From Pseudolactococcus raffinolactis NBRC 100932 (GTDB taxonomy: Bacteria; Bacillota; Bacilli; Lactobacillales; Streptococcaceae), in the NCBI RefSeq assembly GCF_001591765.1, contig NZ_BCVN01000005.1, positions 16,080-80,079 of the forward strand: a stretch of DNA of 64,000 nt. Direction: 5' to 3'. Below the pieces are notes generated by a model, which was not told the DNA's origin, did not search any database, and saw only the letters and a list, made by a program, of their open reading frames with translations. A program made the position numbers and the translations under genes. Below are positions 49,382 to 58,101 of this stretch, in pieces. Within the stretch, counting starts at the first letter, position 1. Each line of letters starts with the position of its first letter.

Positions 49382-49669
49382 ATGGAAAAATTTAAAAAGA
49401 TTGCGACACCAAAACGTATTTTAGCACTGATTATTCTGATTCTAGTTTTAATTTTTGCCTTTCAAAACCTCAATACTGTTTCCCTTAATCTTGTCTTTTT
49501 CTCGCTCAATATGCCCTTATTAATCTTGATTGTTGCCTTATATGTCCTAGGCGTGATCACTGGTTGGTCTGTCAAACGAAATGATATCAAACAGATTGTT
49601 AACAAGGCACAAGATGAAACAAAAAAAGAAATCAAAGATTTACAAGAACAGATAAAAGATATCAATTAG
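49382..49669 (+). CDS. LapA/DUF1049-like small membrane protein
   Basis: A 95-aa protein with two transmembrane helices (RILALIILILVLIFAFQNL and MPLLILIVALYVLGVITGW) and a C-terminal coiled coil, IKQIVNKAQDETKKEIKDL. This is the lipopolysaccharide assembly protein A (LapA) domain layout, widespread in Gram-positives where its role is unknown. Two adjacent ATGs; the second has the better spacing to GGAGG. It lies between mreC and mreD in the opposite direction with its own promoter and terminator. Confidence 0.82.
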   Translation: MEKFKKIATPKRILALIILILVLIFAFQNLNTVSLNLVFFSLNMPLLILIVALYVLGVITGWSVKRNDIKQIVNKAQDETKKEIKDLQEQIKDIN

Positions 49670-49679
49670 TCAATACAAG

Positions 49680-49721
49680 AAAAGCTTCCGAAAAGATCTC
49701 AATCTCTTCTGAAGCTTTTTG
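49680..49721 (+). terminator. Bidirectional terminator between the LapA-like gene and mreC
   Basis: AAAGCTTC (49681-49688) pairs with GAAGCTTT (49711-49718), with inner pairing of GAAAAGA and TCTCTTC. T runs both ways mean that mreC transcription probably stops here too, before mreD. Confidence 0.85.
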
Positions 49722-49734
49722 ATTTTAAAATAGT

Positions 49735-50598
49735 TTAATTACTTGCTTCACTCAAGCCGCGTTTGACTGCGAAAACAAAGCGGATATTATCAAATTGACT
49801 AGCGGGCTTCACATAGACTTCCCGATCCATTCCTTTTTGATTTTTCTTTTCACCGATAATGTCACCTACCAACAGGTCGGAAGGTGAATTACCACCAAGT
49901 CCAGATGTCACAACTTGATCACCTTTGGCGAACTGATTATCTGATGAAATCTGTGTGATGATAAAGGCATTTTGCTGCGCATCATAACCTGTAATCAGGC
50001 CATAAGCAGGATTTTCTGCCGAACCCAGTCTGACTGGGATTTTATTTTCCAATACTTTATCCGATGTTAAGAGTGCAACCTTAGAAGTTGTTGTATTTAC
50101 CTGTGTAATCCGACCGACAACGCCACCATTGCTCATGATAATCATATCATCTTTAAGACCATCAGCTGATCCTTTATCAATTGTCATCGTGTCTCCCCAA
50201 GCATTGGGATTACGAACAACAACATTTGAAGCTACTTTTTCATAGTTTGTCAGCGTATTTTGCAAATCGAGTGCTGCTTTTAACTCTTTATTTTCAGCTT
50301 TTAAGCTATCCAATTCAGCTGCATTATCCGTTAAACTTGTAATTTTTTTACTTAATTTAGCGTTTTGTTGATAAGTTGACAGCAAATTACCAACCTCAGC
50401 TACCTTATTCTCAAAAAAGTTAAATGGCGCAGCGATAATACCATCTAATCCCCCAACAGTGTCATTGACAACAAGCGTCATTTCTGACGGTCTCCGATTA
50501 TCTTTAAAATGACGTGTCGAAATGATAATCGTGACACAAGCTGTAATCATCATGATGAGTGCAATGATAATGATTTTACTAATATTTATTTTTTTCAA
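49735..50598 (-). CDS. mreC: Rod-shape determining protein MreC
   Basis: Bitopic protein: N-terminal membrane helix (IIIIALIMMITACVTIIIS), coiled coil (residues 65-110, with ELDSLKAENKELKAALDLQ), then the beta-rich domain with VVRNPNAWGDTMTIDKGSADGL and GVVGRITQVN. It scaffolds peripheral peptidoglycan synthesis. No ATG is available; I favour the TTG at 50598 (287 aa), which follows GGAG by 12 nt, over the TTG at 50616, which has no ribosome binding site. Terminated before mreD by an opposite gene. Confidence 0.88.
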   Translation of the reverse strand: MKKINISKIIIIALIMMITACVTIIISTRHFKDNRRPSEMTLVVNDTVGGLDGIIAAPFNFFENKVAEVGNLLSTYQQNAKLSKKITSLTDNAAELDSLKAENKELKAALDLQNTLTNYEKVASNVVVRNPNAWGDTMTIDKGSADGLKDDMIIMSNGGVVGRITQVNTTTSKVALLTSDKVLENKIPVRLGSAENPAYGLITGYDAQQNAFIITQISSDNQFAKGDQVVTSGLGGNSPSDLLVGDIIGEKKNQKGMDREVYVKPASQFDNIRFVFAVKRGLSEASN

Positions 50599-50753
50599 TG
50601 GTGTAACTATCTCCAAGTCTGAGCGAGGGGCAACACTTCTGATTTGCGTGTTAGCCGCCTCTTTATGTTTACCGTTTATTTTCTACTGTTTTATTTTATC
50701 AAATTTTAAGGAAATTTGATAGAATAGACTTAAGAAAATTAACGGAGAAAAAT

Positions 50754-51203
50754 ATGATTCCAACTTTTGGCAAAAAAATTGACAGCAAAGACTATCAAGC
50801 GCGCTACGGTGTCTATGGTATCGTCGCTCGCAAGGACAACACCGAAATTTGTCTCGTTCAAGCACCGAATGGCGCTTATTTCCTACCAGGCGGTGAAATT
50901 GAATCGGGTGAAGATCATAAAAAAGCACTCGTTCGTGAGTTACATGAAGAACTAGGTGCTAAAGCTAAGCTTGGCAAATTCCTTGGGCAAGCAGATGAAT
51001 ACTTCTATTCATCTCATCGTGATACTTACTATTATAATCCAGCCTATATCTATGAAACGGTTGGCTATGAAGTATTGGGTGCCCCATTAGAAGATTTCAA
51101 TCATATCGATTGGTTTCCTGTTGAAACAGCCATCAAAAAACTAAAACGAGGTAGTCATAAGTGGGGCGTTGCTGCTTGGCAAGACTATCTGAACGCCCTA
51201 TAA
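50754..51203 (+). CDS. Nudix hydrolase
   Basis: 149 aa, with the Nudix box GGEIESGEDHKKALVRELHE followed by ELG at residues 42-64. The N-terminal YGVYGIVARKDNTEICLV and YFLPGG match the streptococcal MutT/Nudix group found near mreC or clpL. The substrate is not predictable. GGAG precedes the ATG and a terminator follows at 51205. Transcribed divergently from mreC. Confidence 0.88.
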   Translation: MIPTFGKKIDSKDYQARYGVYGIVARKDNTEICLVQAPNGAYFLPGGEIESGEDHKKALVRELHEELGAKAKLGKFLGQADEYFYSSHRDTYYYNPAYIYETVGYEVLGAPLEDFNHIDWFPVETAIKKLKRGSHKWGVAAWQDYLNAL

Positions 51204-51204
51204 T

Positions 51205-51238
51205 AAAAACCTGTCCGACGACAGGCTTTTATTTTTTG
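51205..51238 (+). terminator. Bidirectional terminator after the Nudix gene and the formate channel gene
   Basis: CCTGTC (51210-51215) with GACAGG (51220-51225) around CGAC, flanked by A and T runs. Confidence 0.85.
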
Positions 51239-51247
51239 TTTCATTTT

Positions 51248-51979
51248 TCAGTGTTTTCGATACGCTAAGCTATAAAATAAAGCAATCAATATCGCACCAC
51301 CTACGACATTGCCCAGATAAACGGGAACAAAGTTGTTTAAGAAATCCCACCATGTGGCATGGCCGACAAAAATGGCGAAAGGGATTAAAAAGCTGTTGGC
51401 GACACTATGCTGGAAGCCGATGACGACAAATGTCATGACCGGAAACCAGATGGCGAGGATTTTGCCTGAGAAATCTTTGGCGCCATAACTTAGCCAGACT
51501 GCTAGGCCAACGAACCAGTTACAGCCCATGCCTGAGCAAAAGGCTGTTAGAAAGTTCGCATTTAACTTCGCTTGCGTAACATGAAGCGCTTCTTTTAAGG
51601 CATCACCAGTCGTCAATGTGCCCGCTAGAACGCCGAATACATAAGCCACAAAAATCGCACCAACCAGATTAGCCAATGTAATGACTACCCAATTATTCAA
51701 AAGCTCTTTCAGCGTCACACGTTGCTTAAAATAGCCCACGGCTACGGCCATCATATTACCAGTTATCAACTCACCACCGGCTTGCAAAATGACAATTAGT
51801 CCAACGGGGAAAACAGCTGCCCCGACAAAGCCACCCCCTACACGTAAATACGCTAAGTAGCCTAGGGAAATCATGGCGCCACCGATAAACCCTAAAATAA
51901 GTTTCGTGAGAAGTGGCTTATTAACCTTGATAACAGCAGTTGCTGCCGTTTGCTCAAGTATTTCTTCTGGAGTATACAT
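51248..51979 (-). CDS. Formate/nitrite transporter family channel
   Basis: 243-aa FNT pentamer subunit with six helices. Family marks are GGELITGNMMAVAVGYF, GCNWFVGLAVWLSYGAKDF, and the central histidine in VVIGFQHSVANSF. In a fermenting lactococcus it most likely exports formate made by pyruvate formate-lyase, whose activase is at 38167. Nitrite transport is possible for other members. A near-perfect cre site lies over its -35 region, and the predicted leader is about 70 nt. No clear pfl gene is adjacent. Confidence 0.9.
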   Translation of the reverse strand: MYTPEEILEQTAATAVIKVNKPLLTKLILGFIGGAMISLGYLAYLRVGGGFVGAAVFPVGLIVILQAGGELITGNMMAVAVGYFKQRVTLKELLNNWVVITLANLVGAIFVAYVFGVLAGTLTTGDALKEALHVTQAKLNANFLTAFCSGMGCNWFVGLAVWLSYGAKDFSGKILAIWFPVMTFVVIGFQHSVANSFLIPFAIFVGHATWWDFLNNFVPVYLGNVVGGAILIALFYSLAYRKH

Positions 51980-52057
51980 CTATTAAACTTAACCTTTTCT
52001 AAATTTGTGTTGCGACTCTCACCATGTTTGTGAGTTTTTTTACAACCGTTAAGCTCA

Positions 52058-52085
52058 ATTTTACCTTAATTTGGAAACGATTTCA
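52058..52085 (-). promoter_or_regulatory. Promoter of the formate channel gene with cre site
   Basis: Minus-strand TAAAAT at 52058-52063 with TGAAATCGTTTCCA at 52072-52085, one mismatch from the cre consensus. The cre begins 8 bp upstream of the -10 box and lies just inside the 3' side of rpiA. Confidence 0.75.
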
Positions 52086-52087
52086 AG

Positions 52088-52765
52088 TTATTTTGTGATG
52101 ATTTTCACACCATTATGTTCGCTACCAATGATGACCGTTTTGGCCATGTCTTTAAACAAACCATGTTCAACTACACCCACTGTTTCATCAAGTAACTTGA
52201 TCAAGCGCGTCGTGTCTTCTATCTTCTCTAGATGCAGGTCAATGATATGGTTGCCCATATCTGTGACTAAGCGTCCACCAGCGTCATCCAGACGAAAAGT
52301 TGGTTGAAAACCTAGTTTATCAAACAAGCGGTATAACTGCCCGCAACCAAACGAGACAACCTCAACCGGTAGTGGAAAAGCTCCTAGATGTGTCACCATT
52401 TTTGATTCGTCCGCAATCCAAATATAGTCCTTACTATAAGTTGCAACAATTTTCTCCATCAACAGGGCTGCGCCACCACCTTTAATACCGTTTAAGTCCA
52501 AATCTACTTCATCAGCACCATCTACGGTCAAGTCAATGGCGTCCACCTCATCAATGTTTTTGAGTGGAATACCTAATTCACGCGCTTGTGCACTCGTCAC
52601 GCTTGATGTTGTCACACCGACAATTTTAAGATTTTCTTCTGCAACTCGGCGCCCCAGTTCCGCCACAAAAAAAGCTGCTGTTGATCCTGTTCCTAGACCA
52701 ACAACCATGCCATCTTTAACAAATTTCGCCGCCTCAATACCAACCAGTTTTTTTAGATTATTCAT
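52088..52765 (-). CDS. rpiA: Ribose-5-phosphate isomerase A
   Basis: Interconverts ribose 5-phosphate and ribulose 5-phosphate. Motifs [36 protein letters not shown] with catalytic residues, and [10 protein letters not shown] are present; 225 aa is standard. The ATG follows a TGC-TATAAT box (52772-52777) by 6 nt with no ribosome binding site, so a leaderless mRNA is probable. No gene partners are adjacent in the same transcript. Confidence 0.96.
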   Translation of the reverse strand: MNNLKKLVGIEAAKFVKDGMVVGLGTGSTAAFFVAELGRRVAEENLKIVGVTTSSVTSAQARELGIPLKNIDEVDAIDLTVDGADEVDLDLNGIKGGGAALLMEKIVATYSKDYIWIADESKMVTHLGAFPLPVEVVSFGCGQLYRLFDKLGFQPTFRLDDAGGRLVTDMGNHIIDLHLEKIEDTTRLIKLLDETVGVVEHGLFKDMAKTVIIGSEHNGVKIITK

Positions 52766-52771
52766 AGATTT

Positions 52772-52777
52772 ATTATA
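52772..52777 (-). promoter_or_regulatory. Leaderless promoter of rpiA
   Basis: TGC-TATAAT extended -10 box on the minus strand, then AAATCT and the ATG. The same 6-nt gap is found at the DUF1129, Tad2-like, NTF2-like and recG genes. Confidence 0.65.
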
Positions 52778-52861
52778 GCATTAAACCCTAATTCATACTA
52801 GCCCAAACAAGACTAAAAGCCATATTTTTAAAGGGAAAGTTCGCTCTTTTTTACTATCATT

Positions 52862-52888
52862 TATTAAAACCATCAACATATTGATGAT
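52862..52888 (-). terminator. Probable terminator of the ankyrin lipoprotein gene
   Basis: CATCAA (52871-52876) and TTGATG (52881-52886) pair around CATA; GGTTTTAAT follows on the minus strand. The T run is short, so strength is doubtful. Confidence 0.5.
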
Positions 52889-52890
52889 AA

Positions 52891-53682
52891 TCAGCTATTT
52901 GCTGTTCTAAGCATTTGGGCAATATTGCCATATCCCAATTGGTTAGCATAATCTAACGCAGTTCTTCCGCTATTATCCCTTAGCGATGAATTAGCACCAT
53001 TCCTTAACAATTCAGCGACAATCTCTTGATATATCTGTGAACCATCTCTTAAGCCAACGGCTTCGATTAAGGCTGTGTAACCAAATTTATTTTGGTGATC
53101 AATCGCAACGCGTTTGTCGGCCAAAAGCAATTTCACATTGTCAAGATGCCCTTTTTCAACGGCAGGTATCAAGGCATTGCCACCAAATCGATTATAGACT
53201 GACTGATCAGGCGTGGTATGGGCTAACATATAAGCTAGAATCTCCGTTCGCCCTTGCGCCCCAGCATAAAGATAAGGACTGTCTTGAATGACATCTTGTT
53301 GATTAATATTAGCACCCGCATCAATTAATAGTTTGGTGATAGGGATTTGGTTTTGATGGACTGCTATTAATAAAGGCGTTTCAGACTTCTCGTTCACCTC
53401 ATCAATCAGATAAGCAGGCGAGTTGAGAATTTCCTTTGTTTGATCAAAATCCCCCTCAGAAACAGCTTGAATAAGGCTTCCTGTCGTAAATGTCATCTGA
53501 ACTTTTTCCTCCGATTTTGTGCTTTCTTTTGTGCTTTCTGTAGTAGGTGGTTGTATTTTTTCCTGTGTTGAAGACTGAGAAGTTTTTACTTGTTTTGGCT
53601 CTGTCTGGCAAGCACTTAAAACGACACTAAAACTAAGAAGGGCAATTGGTAAGGCTACCAGATTTAACTTGAAGTTTTTCAT
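52891..53682 (-). CDS. Ankyrin-repeat lipoprotein
   Basis: 263 aa. Signal peptide ending in the lipobox VLSAC, with lipid-modified Cys25 (KNFKLNLVALPIALLSFSV before it). A Ser/Thr/Lys/Glu-rich spacer (residues 26-60) is followed by about five ankyrin repeats, each with a TPLxxA-like helix turn: ETPLLIAVHQNQ, SPYLYAGAQGRT, GNALIPAVEKGH, YTALIEAVGLRD and RTALDYANQLGY. It is exposed on the outer face of the membrane. Binding partner unknown. TATAAT for the gene lies at 53711-53716. Confidence 0.88.
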   Translation of the reverse strand: MKNFKLNLVALPIALLSFSVVLSACQTEPKQVKTSQSSTQEKIQPPTTESTKESTKSEEKVQMTFTTGSLIQAVSEGDFDQTKEILNSPAYLIDEVNEKSETPLLIAVHQNQIPITKLLIDAGANINQQDVIQDSPYLYAGAQGRTEILAYMLAHTTPDQSVYNRFGGNALIPAVEKGHLDNVKLLLADKRVAIDHQNKFGYTALIEAVGLRDGSQIYQEIVAELLRNGANSSLRDNSGRTALDYANQLGYGNIAQMLRTANS

Positions 53683-53864
53683 CAGTTCTCTTCTTTCAAA
53701 TTGATACTGTATTATAACATTGAAAATATAAAATTAGCCATTAGAAAGACTTAGCCCCCCCTTTGAAATAGGAATCACAAAATAAAGCACATTTCTCTCT
53801 TTTTTCGCATTTTTATGTTAGCGACTTCTAGCATTTACTTTTTTATAATTTTGTAGTAAACTAT

Positions 53865-53885
53865 ATCTAGTATCTAAAACTAGAT
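53865..53885. repeat. 7-bp inverted repeat upstream of the DUF1836 gene
   Basis: ATCTAGT and ACTAGAT separated by 7 bp, 49 bp before the DUF1836 start. It could be an operator, possibly for the DUF1836 protein itself. Confidence 0.4.
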
Positions 53886-53933
53886 GTAACCAAAACAACG
53901 TATTAAAATGACGCATTAGAAAGATAAACAATT

Positions 53934-54500
53934 ATGTCTGAATCACTCATTAATTGGGGAAAAGAAATCGAGACTGCCACCCTACCACGCTGGGAAGAAT
54001 TGCCCGATATCGAGTTATATATGGATCAGGTTATCAGCTTGGTCGGTAAGTATTTAACCCCAATTTTACCTAAACAAGAACAGGCGCTCCTCACCAAATC
54101 CATGGTTAACAACTACGTTAAGTTGGAGCTCATCCCTGCACCCGTTAAGAAAAAATACTCCCGTGTTCACCTGGCGTTTCTCATTGCCATTACCCTGCTC
54201 AAACAAGTCCTGACCATTCCTGAAATTAAAACAGGCATCGTCTACCAAGGCCGTATTAGCGGCACCCACGAAGCCTATAATATTTTTTGTCACGCGCTAG
54301 AAGAAACTTTAAATGTTGTTGGTAAACAAGTACAAGGCATTAGCACGCCTGGCTTATTTTCGAAACAAATTTCGCCAGAATATTTTATCGTGACAGCAGC
54401 AACCTCTTCACTTGCCGCAAAATTACTCGCCCAAAAAAACATTGAACTTGCTGAAGGTTTAAGCATTATGGAAAATAAGGAGATCTCAAATGACATCTGA
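53934..54500 (+). CDS. DUF1836 family protein (MerR-like helix-turn-helix)
   Basis: 188-aa protein with the DUF1836 core: LPRWEELPDIELYMDQVISL, then TKSMVNNYVKLELIPAPVKKKYSRVHLAFL, which has the shape of a winged-helix reader, and a helical C-terminal half. Members are presumed regulators and are regularly found beside DegV genes. It overlaps degV by 11 bp, so the two are coupled. The ribosome binding site is poor (AGAAAG). An inverted repeat upstream may be its operator, which is inference. Confidence 0.8.
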   Translation: MSESLINWGKEIETATLPRWEELPDIELYMDQVISLVGKYLTPILPKQEQALLTKSMVNNYVKLELIPAPVKKKYSRVHLAFLIAITLLKQVLTIPEIKTGIVYQGRISGTHEAYNIFCHALEETLNVVGKQVQGISTPGLFSKQISPEYFIVTAATSSLAAKLLAQKNIELAEGLSIMENKEISNDI

Positions 54501-55347
54501 AAAAATCGCAATTCTTGTTGACTCTGGTTGTGACGTCCCTGAAACAATTGCACAAGCAGAAAACCTCTATGTCATTCCACTCAAGATCATCTATAAAGAT
54601 GCCGAGTATACAGATAAACTAGATATCACTGCCGAAGAAATCTACGACCGACTCCCTATCGAGATTCCTAAAACCTCTTTACCAGAAGGTGCTTACATTC
54701 AAAAAATCTTTGAACAAATCGTGGCTGATGGCTATGAAAAAGTATTAGCGATTACTATTTCAAGCGGCTTATCAGGAACTTTTAACTCTGTTAGATTAGT
54801 CGCGCAAGATTTTCCAATGCTCGAAACCTTCATGTTTGATACAAAAAACATCGGAATTGGCGCAGGCGTTCATGCCATTCGCGCTGCTGAATTGATCGCT
54901 TCTGGCTCAAGTTTTGACGCGATTACAAAGGTACTTGCTAGCGAAGTTAAAAATAGCAAAATTTTCTTCAGCGTTGCAACACTTGAATACCTCCAAAAAG
55001 GTGGGCGTATTGGCCTCGTCAGCTCTATTGTCGGCAACATGCTCAACCTCAACCCGATTATCTCTTGTAATGATGATGGCATTTACTACACCGTTGCCAA
55101 ATCACGTGGTCGTAAAAAAAGCCTTGAGAAAGCTGTCAAATTAGTCAAAGCCTACGTTGGCAATCACCAAAAGGTTCGCTTGTTTGTCGCCCACGGCAAT
55201 GCTGCCAAAGAAGCTTTGATTTTGGTTGACGCCTTAAAAGCCGCTATCCCTCAAGCCATTGAAGTCTTATATGGTCAAATCTCCCCCGCTCTTGTTGTTC
55301 ACACCGGACCAGGTTTGATTGGGATTGGCGCACAAATTTTAGATTAA
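54490..55347 (+). CDS. DegV family protein, probable fatty acid-binding subunit FakB
   Basis: 285 aa with the EDD fold: IAILVDSGCDVPE, LDITAEEIYDRL, KTSLPEGAYIQ, the fatty-acid head-group loop TISSGLSGTFNSVR, and the C-terminal HTGPGLIGIGAQI. Binds one acyl chain and presents it to FakA (6511-8193) for phosphorylation. Chain preference cannot be read. GGAG precedes the ATG within the DUF1836 gene. A terminator follows at 55351. Confidence 0.9.
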   Translation: MTSEKIAILVDSGCDVPETIAQAENLYVIPLKIIYKDAEYTDKLDITAEEIYDRLPIEIPKTSLPEGAYIQKIFEQIVADGYEKVLAITISSGLSGTFNSVRLVAQDFPMLETFMFDTKNIGIGAGVHAIRAAELIASGSSFDAITKVLASEVKNSKIFFSVATLEYLQKGGRIGLVSSIVGNMLNLNPIISCNDDGIYYTVAKSRGRKKSLEKAVKLVKAYVGNHQKVRLFVAHGNAAKEALILVDALKAAIPQAIEVLYGQISPALVVHTGPGLIGIGAQILD

Positions 55348-55350
55348 ATG

Positions 55351-55375
55351 AAAAAAGCCTGTTCGGGCTTTTTTA
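55351..55375 (+). terminator. Terminator of the DUF1836-degV operon
   Basis: AAAAAAGCC (55351-55359) pairs with GGCTTTTTT (55366-55374). Confidence 0.88.
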
Positions 55376-55425
55376 GCTATCTTCCATCCTAAGCACCCAC
55401 AATTGCTGTTTTACTAATTTTGCGT

Positions 55426-55431
55426 TAAAAT
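55426..55431 (+). promoter_or_regulatory. Leaderless promoter of the NTF2-like gene
   Basis: TAAAAT ending 6 nt before the ATG at 55438, with TTGCTG 17 bp upstream. The gap AAGGGT could pair weakly with rRNA but would not be transcribed if initiation is at the usual distance. Confidence 0.55.
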
Positions 55432-55437
55432 AAGGGT

Positions 55438-55833
55438 ATGACTAGCCAACATGATGCGCTATTTGCGCTATATACGCAAAGCTGGGAAAACAAAGACATA
55501 ACTCAATTTCTGGCTTGCTTAACTGACGATGTTACAATTACGGAATGCTACGGTGCCACTTATATCGGTAAAACTGAAGCACAAAAATGGTTCCAGCATT
55601 GGACAGCGCCTACTGAAAACCAGGTGGTGAATTGGGAGATTCTCGCTAAATTTGAAGATAGTCTCAAAAATACCGACTTTTTCAACTGGCGTTTTCGTTA
55701 TGTTTATCAAAACAAGGCTAGTGTTTTTGAAGGGCTATCACAAGTCACTTTTTCAGATAACGGAAAAATTACCAAAATAAAAGAATATGAAATGGCTTTT
55801 GATAAAACCAGACCTTATTTAGCCTCAAAATAG
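55438..55833 (+). CDS. NTF2/SnoaL-like protein
   Basis: 131 aa with the cone-shaped SnoaL-like pattern: [53 protein letters not shown], and strands near [18 protein letters not shown]. These proteins bind small ligands or isomerise polyketides; here the ligand is unknown. It starts without a ribosome binding site and ends 13 bp before mnmE, so mnmE may be read with it. Confidence 0.75.
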   Translation: MTSQHDALFALYTQSWENKDITQFLACLTDDVTITECYGATYIGKTEAQKWFQHWTAPTENQVVNWEILAKFEDSLKNTDFFNWRFRYVYQNKASVFEGLSQVTFSDNGKITKIKEYEMAFDKTRPYLASK

Positions 55834-55846
55834 AAATAGGAACAAG

Positions 55847-57214
55847 ATGATCACAAAAGAATTTGATACAATCGCAGCCATCTCAACACCACTTGGTGAA
55901 GGGGCTATCGGCATCGTCCGGCTCTCAGGCAGTGAAGCCATTGCTATTGCTGACAAAGTTTTTACAGGAAAATCTCTGGCTAACTGCGACAGCCACACGC
56001 TCAATTACGGGCACATTACCGAAAACACGCGCGTCCTCGATGAGGTCATGGTCGGTGTCATGAAAGCGCCGAAAACTTTCACGCGCGAAGATGTTATCGA
56101 AATCAACACCCACGGTGGCATTGCCGTTATGAACGAAATCCTCCAACTCTTGCTCCGCAATGGCGCTAGAATGGCAGAACCCGGTGAATTTACCAAACGT
56201 GCCTTCTTAAATGGTCGTATGGATTTATCACAGGCTGAAGCTGTCATGGATATTATCCGTGCTAAAACTGACCAAGCAATGAATATCGCTGTTAAACAAC
56301 TCGACGGAAGCCTTTCAAACCTCATCAACAAGACGCGGCAAGAAATTCTCGAAACACTAGCACAAGTCGAAGTTAATATCGACTATCCAGAGTATGATGA
56401 TGTCGAAGAAATGACGACAAGAATGCTGCGTGAAAAAACAGCAGCCTTTCAAACGCTACTCGAAAATTTACTGAAAACAGCTAAGCGCGGGAAAATTCTC
56501 CGTGAAGGTCTATCAACAGCTATCATTGGTCGACCAAACGTTGGCAAATCAAGTTTATTGAATCATCTCTTGCGTGAAGAAAAGGCCATTGTCACAGATA
56601 TTGCCGGCACCACGCGCGATGTCATTGAAGAATACGTCAATATCAATGGCGTGCCTTTAAAACTTGTGGATACGGCTGGGATTCGTGAGACAGATGATGT
56701 TGTGGAACGCATCGGTGTTGAACGCTCACACAAAGCGCTAGAAGAAGCTGATCTCGTCCTGCTTGTCTTGAGTGCCAATGAAGCCCTAACTGATCAAGAC
56801 CGTCAGTTATTGGCGCTCAGCGAGGGCAGTAACCGCATCATCTTACTCAATAAGACGGATCTGCCTGAAAACATTGAAACGGCTGACCTGCCTGACGATG
56901 TCATTAAAATTTCTGTTCTTGAAGACACCAACATTGACAAAATCGAAGCAAAAATTAACGACCTTTTCTTTGAGAATGCTGGGATTGTTGAGCAAGATGC
57001 GACTTATCTATCCAATTCTCGTCACATTGCCTTAATCGAACAAGCGCTCGAAGCTTTGACCGCAGTTAATGATGGGCTTGATGCGGGGATGCCTGTTGAT
57101 TTGGTGCAAGTCGATATGACACGAACTTGGGAGATTCTCGGAGAAATTACTGGGGATGCTGCACCTGATGAGTTAATCACGCAGTTGTTTAGCCAATTCT
57201 GTTTAGGAAAATAA
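55847..57214 (+). CDS. mnmE: tRNA modification GTPase MnmE
   Basis: With MnmG makes the cmnm5 modification at U34 of several tRNAs. The N-terminal THF-binding domain includes [20 protein letters not shown]. The GTPase lies in the middle: [32 protein letters not shown] and LLNKTDLP. The C-terminal catalytic motif ends FCLGK. Length 455 aa is standard. GGAAC precedes the ATG. A bidirectional terminator follows. Confidence 0.97.
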   Translation: MITKEFDTIAAISTPLGEGAIGIVRLSGSEAIAIADKVFTGKSLANCDSHTLNYGHITENTRVLDEVMVGVMKAPKTFTREDVIEINTHGGIAVMNEILQLLLRNGARMAEPGEFTKRAFLNGRMDLSQAEAVMDIIRAKTDQAMNIAVKQLDGSLSNLINKTRQEILETLAQVEVNIDYPEYDDVEEMTTRMLREKTAAFQTLLENLLKTAKRGKILREGLSTAIIGRPNVGKSSLLNHLLREEKAIVTDIAGTTRDVIEEYVNINGVPLKLVDTAGIRETDDVVERIGVERSHKALEEADLVLLVLSANEALTDQDRQLLALSEGSNRIILLNKTDLPENIETADLPDDVIKISVLEDTNIDKIEAKINDLFFENAGIVEQDATYLSNSRHIALIEQALEALTAVNDGLDAGMPVDLVQVDMTRTWEILGEITGDAAPDELITQLFSQFCLGK

Positions 57215-57240
57215 AAAAACGCCGTCGCTGGCGTTTTCTT
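57213..57240 (+). terminator. Bidirectional terminator between mnmE and an SDR gene
   Basis: AACGCC (57218-57223) pairs with GGCGTT (57230-57235), with A and T runs on either side. Confidence 0.85.
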
Positions 57241-58081
57241 ATTTTCTCTTTTTCAGGGCACGATTACCCAAGTAATTTAAAGCTGTCATAAATAGTTTTT
57301 TGAAGACACGTGGGCAGCTTCTAGCTAACCAAACCATGGCGCGGTCGCTAAAGGCATGGAAGTAACGCCGTTTTGGTCGTGCATCAGTTGCCGCTTTATA
57401 AAAAACTTGTGCTAAATCTTCAGAGCTGGCACTAATCGCGCCTTCATTCGCCATCAATAAAGTTGAAACCTTTTGCACCATTGTTAAATACACAGAATCA
57501 GCCTTCAGATTTTTATTGGCATTCTTCATGGCGATATCGCTCCAGGCCGACTGTGTGCCACCAGGTTGGACAACAAGGGAGCGCACGCCAAAAGGTGCAA
57601 TCTCAATGTCAAGTGAGTCACTCCATTGCTGCAGCGCCGCTTTTGTGGCGTGGTAATAAGCGCCCAGTGGCATGTAAACATCCCCACCAATCGATGAAAT
57701 ATTAATAATCCGTCCAGATTTTTGTGCGCGCATAATAGGTAACACAAGCTGTGCCAAATCTGCTGCGCCAAAAAAGTTGGTCTCGAACTGCTGTCTAGCA
57801 TTGTCCAACGAAATATCTTCAACTGGTCCATACTCACCATAACCTGCATTGTTAATCAGGACATCAATCTGCTTTTCTTGCTGAAAAATAGTCTCGATAA
57901 AAGCTTGGTTAGACGCATGATCTGTAACGTCTAGTTTGAGGGCATGGATGTGCTCGGCAGTAGGGATTTTCTCAACACGACGGGCACCGCCGTACACGAT
58001 CCATCCCTTTTTTGCAAATAACTCTGCCGCTGCAAACCCCATGCCATTACTAGCGCCTGAAATAGCGACTACTTTTGTCAT
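57239..58081 (-). CDS. Short-chain dehydrogenase/reductase
   Basis: 280-aa SDR with cofactor motif ISGASNGMGFAAAELF, LINNAGYGEYG, and the catalytic tyrosine and lysine in AYYHATKAALQ. The C-terminus has a hydrophobic, basic tail (MVWLARSCPRVFKKLF) typical of lactic acid bacterial DltE/YqjQ-like SDRs. Arg in YGGARR after the second strand suggests NADP. Substrate unknown. It lies 20 bp downstream of recG on the same strand, probably co-transcribed. Confidence 0.85.
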   Translation of the reverse strand: MTKVVAISGASNGMGFAAAELFAKKGWIVYGGARRVEKIPTAEHIHALKLDVTDHASNQAFIETIFQQEKQIDVLINNAGYGEYGPVEDISLDNARQQFETNFFGAADLAQLVLPIMRAQKSGRIINISSIGGDVYMPLGAYYHATKAALQQWSDSLDIEIAPFGVRSLVVQPGGTQSAWSDIAMKNANKNLKADSVYLTMVQKVSTLLMANEGAISASSEDLAQVFYKAATDARPKRRYFHAFSDRAMVWLARSCPRVFKKLFMTALNYLGNRALKKRK

Positions 58082-58101
58082 TTTTTCTCCTCTATTATCC
58101 G

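Noticed and set aside
52018..52041. CTCAC-CATGTTT-GTGAG hairpin with seven T on the plus strand
   Set aside because: Only a 5-bp stem and no plus-strand gene before it; may be chance or part of the formate channel gene leader.
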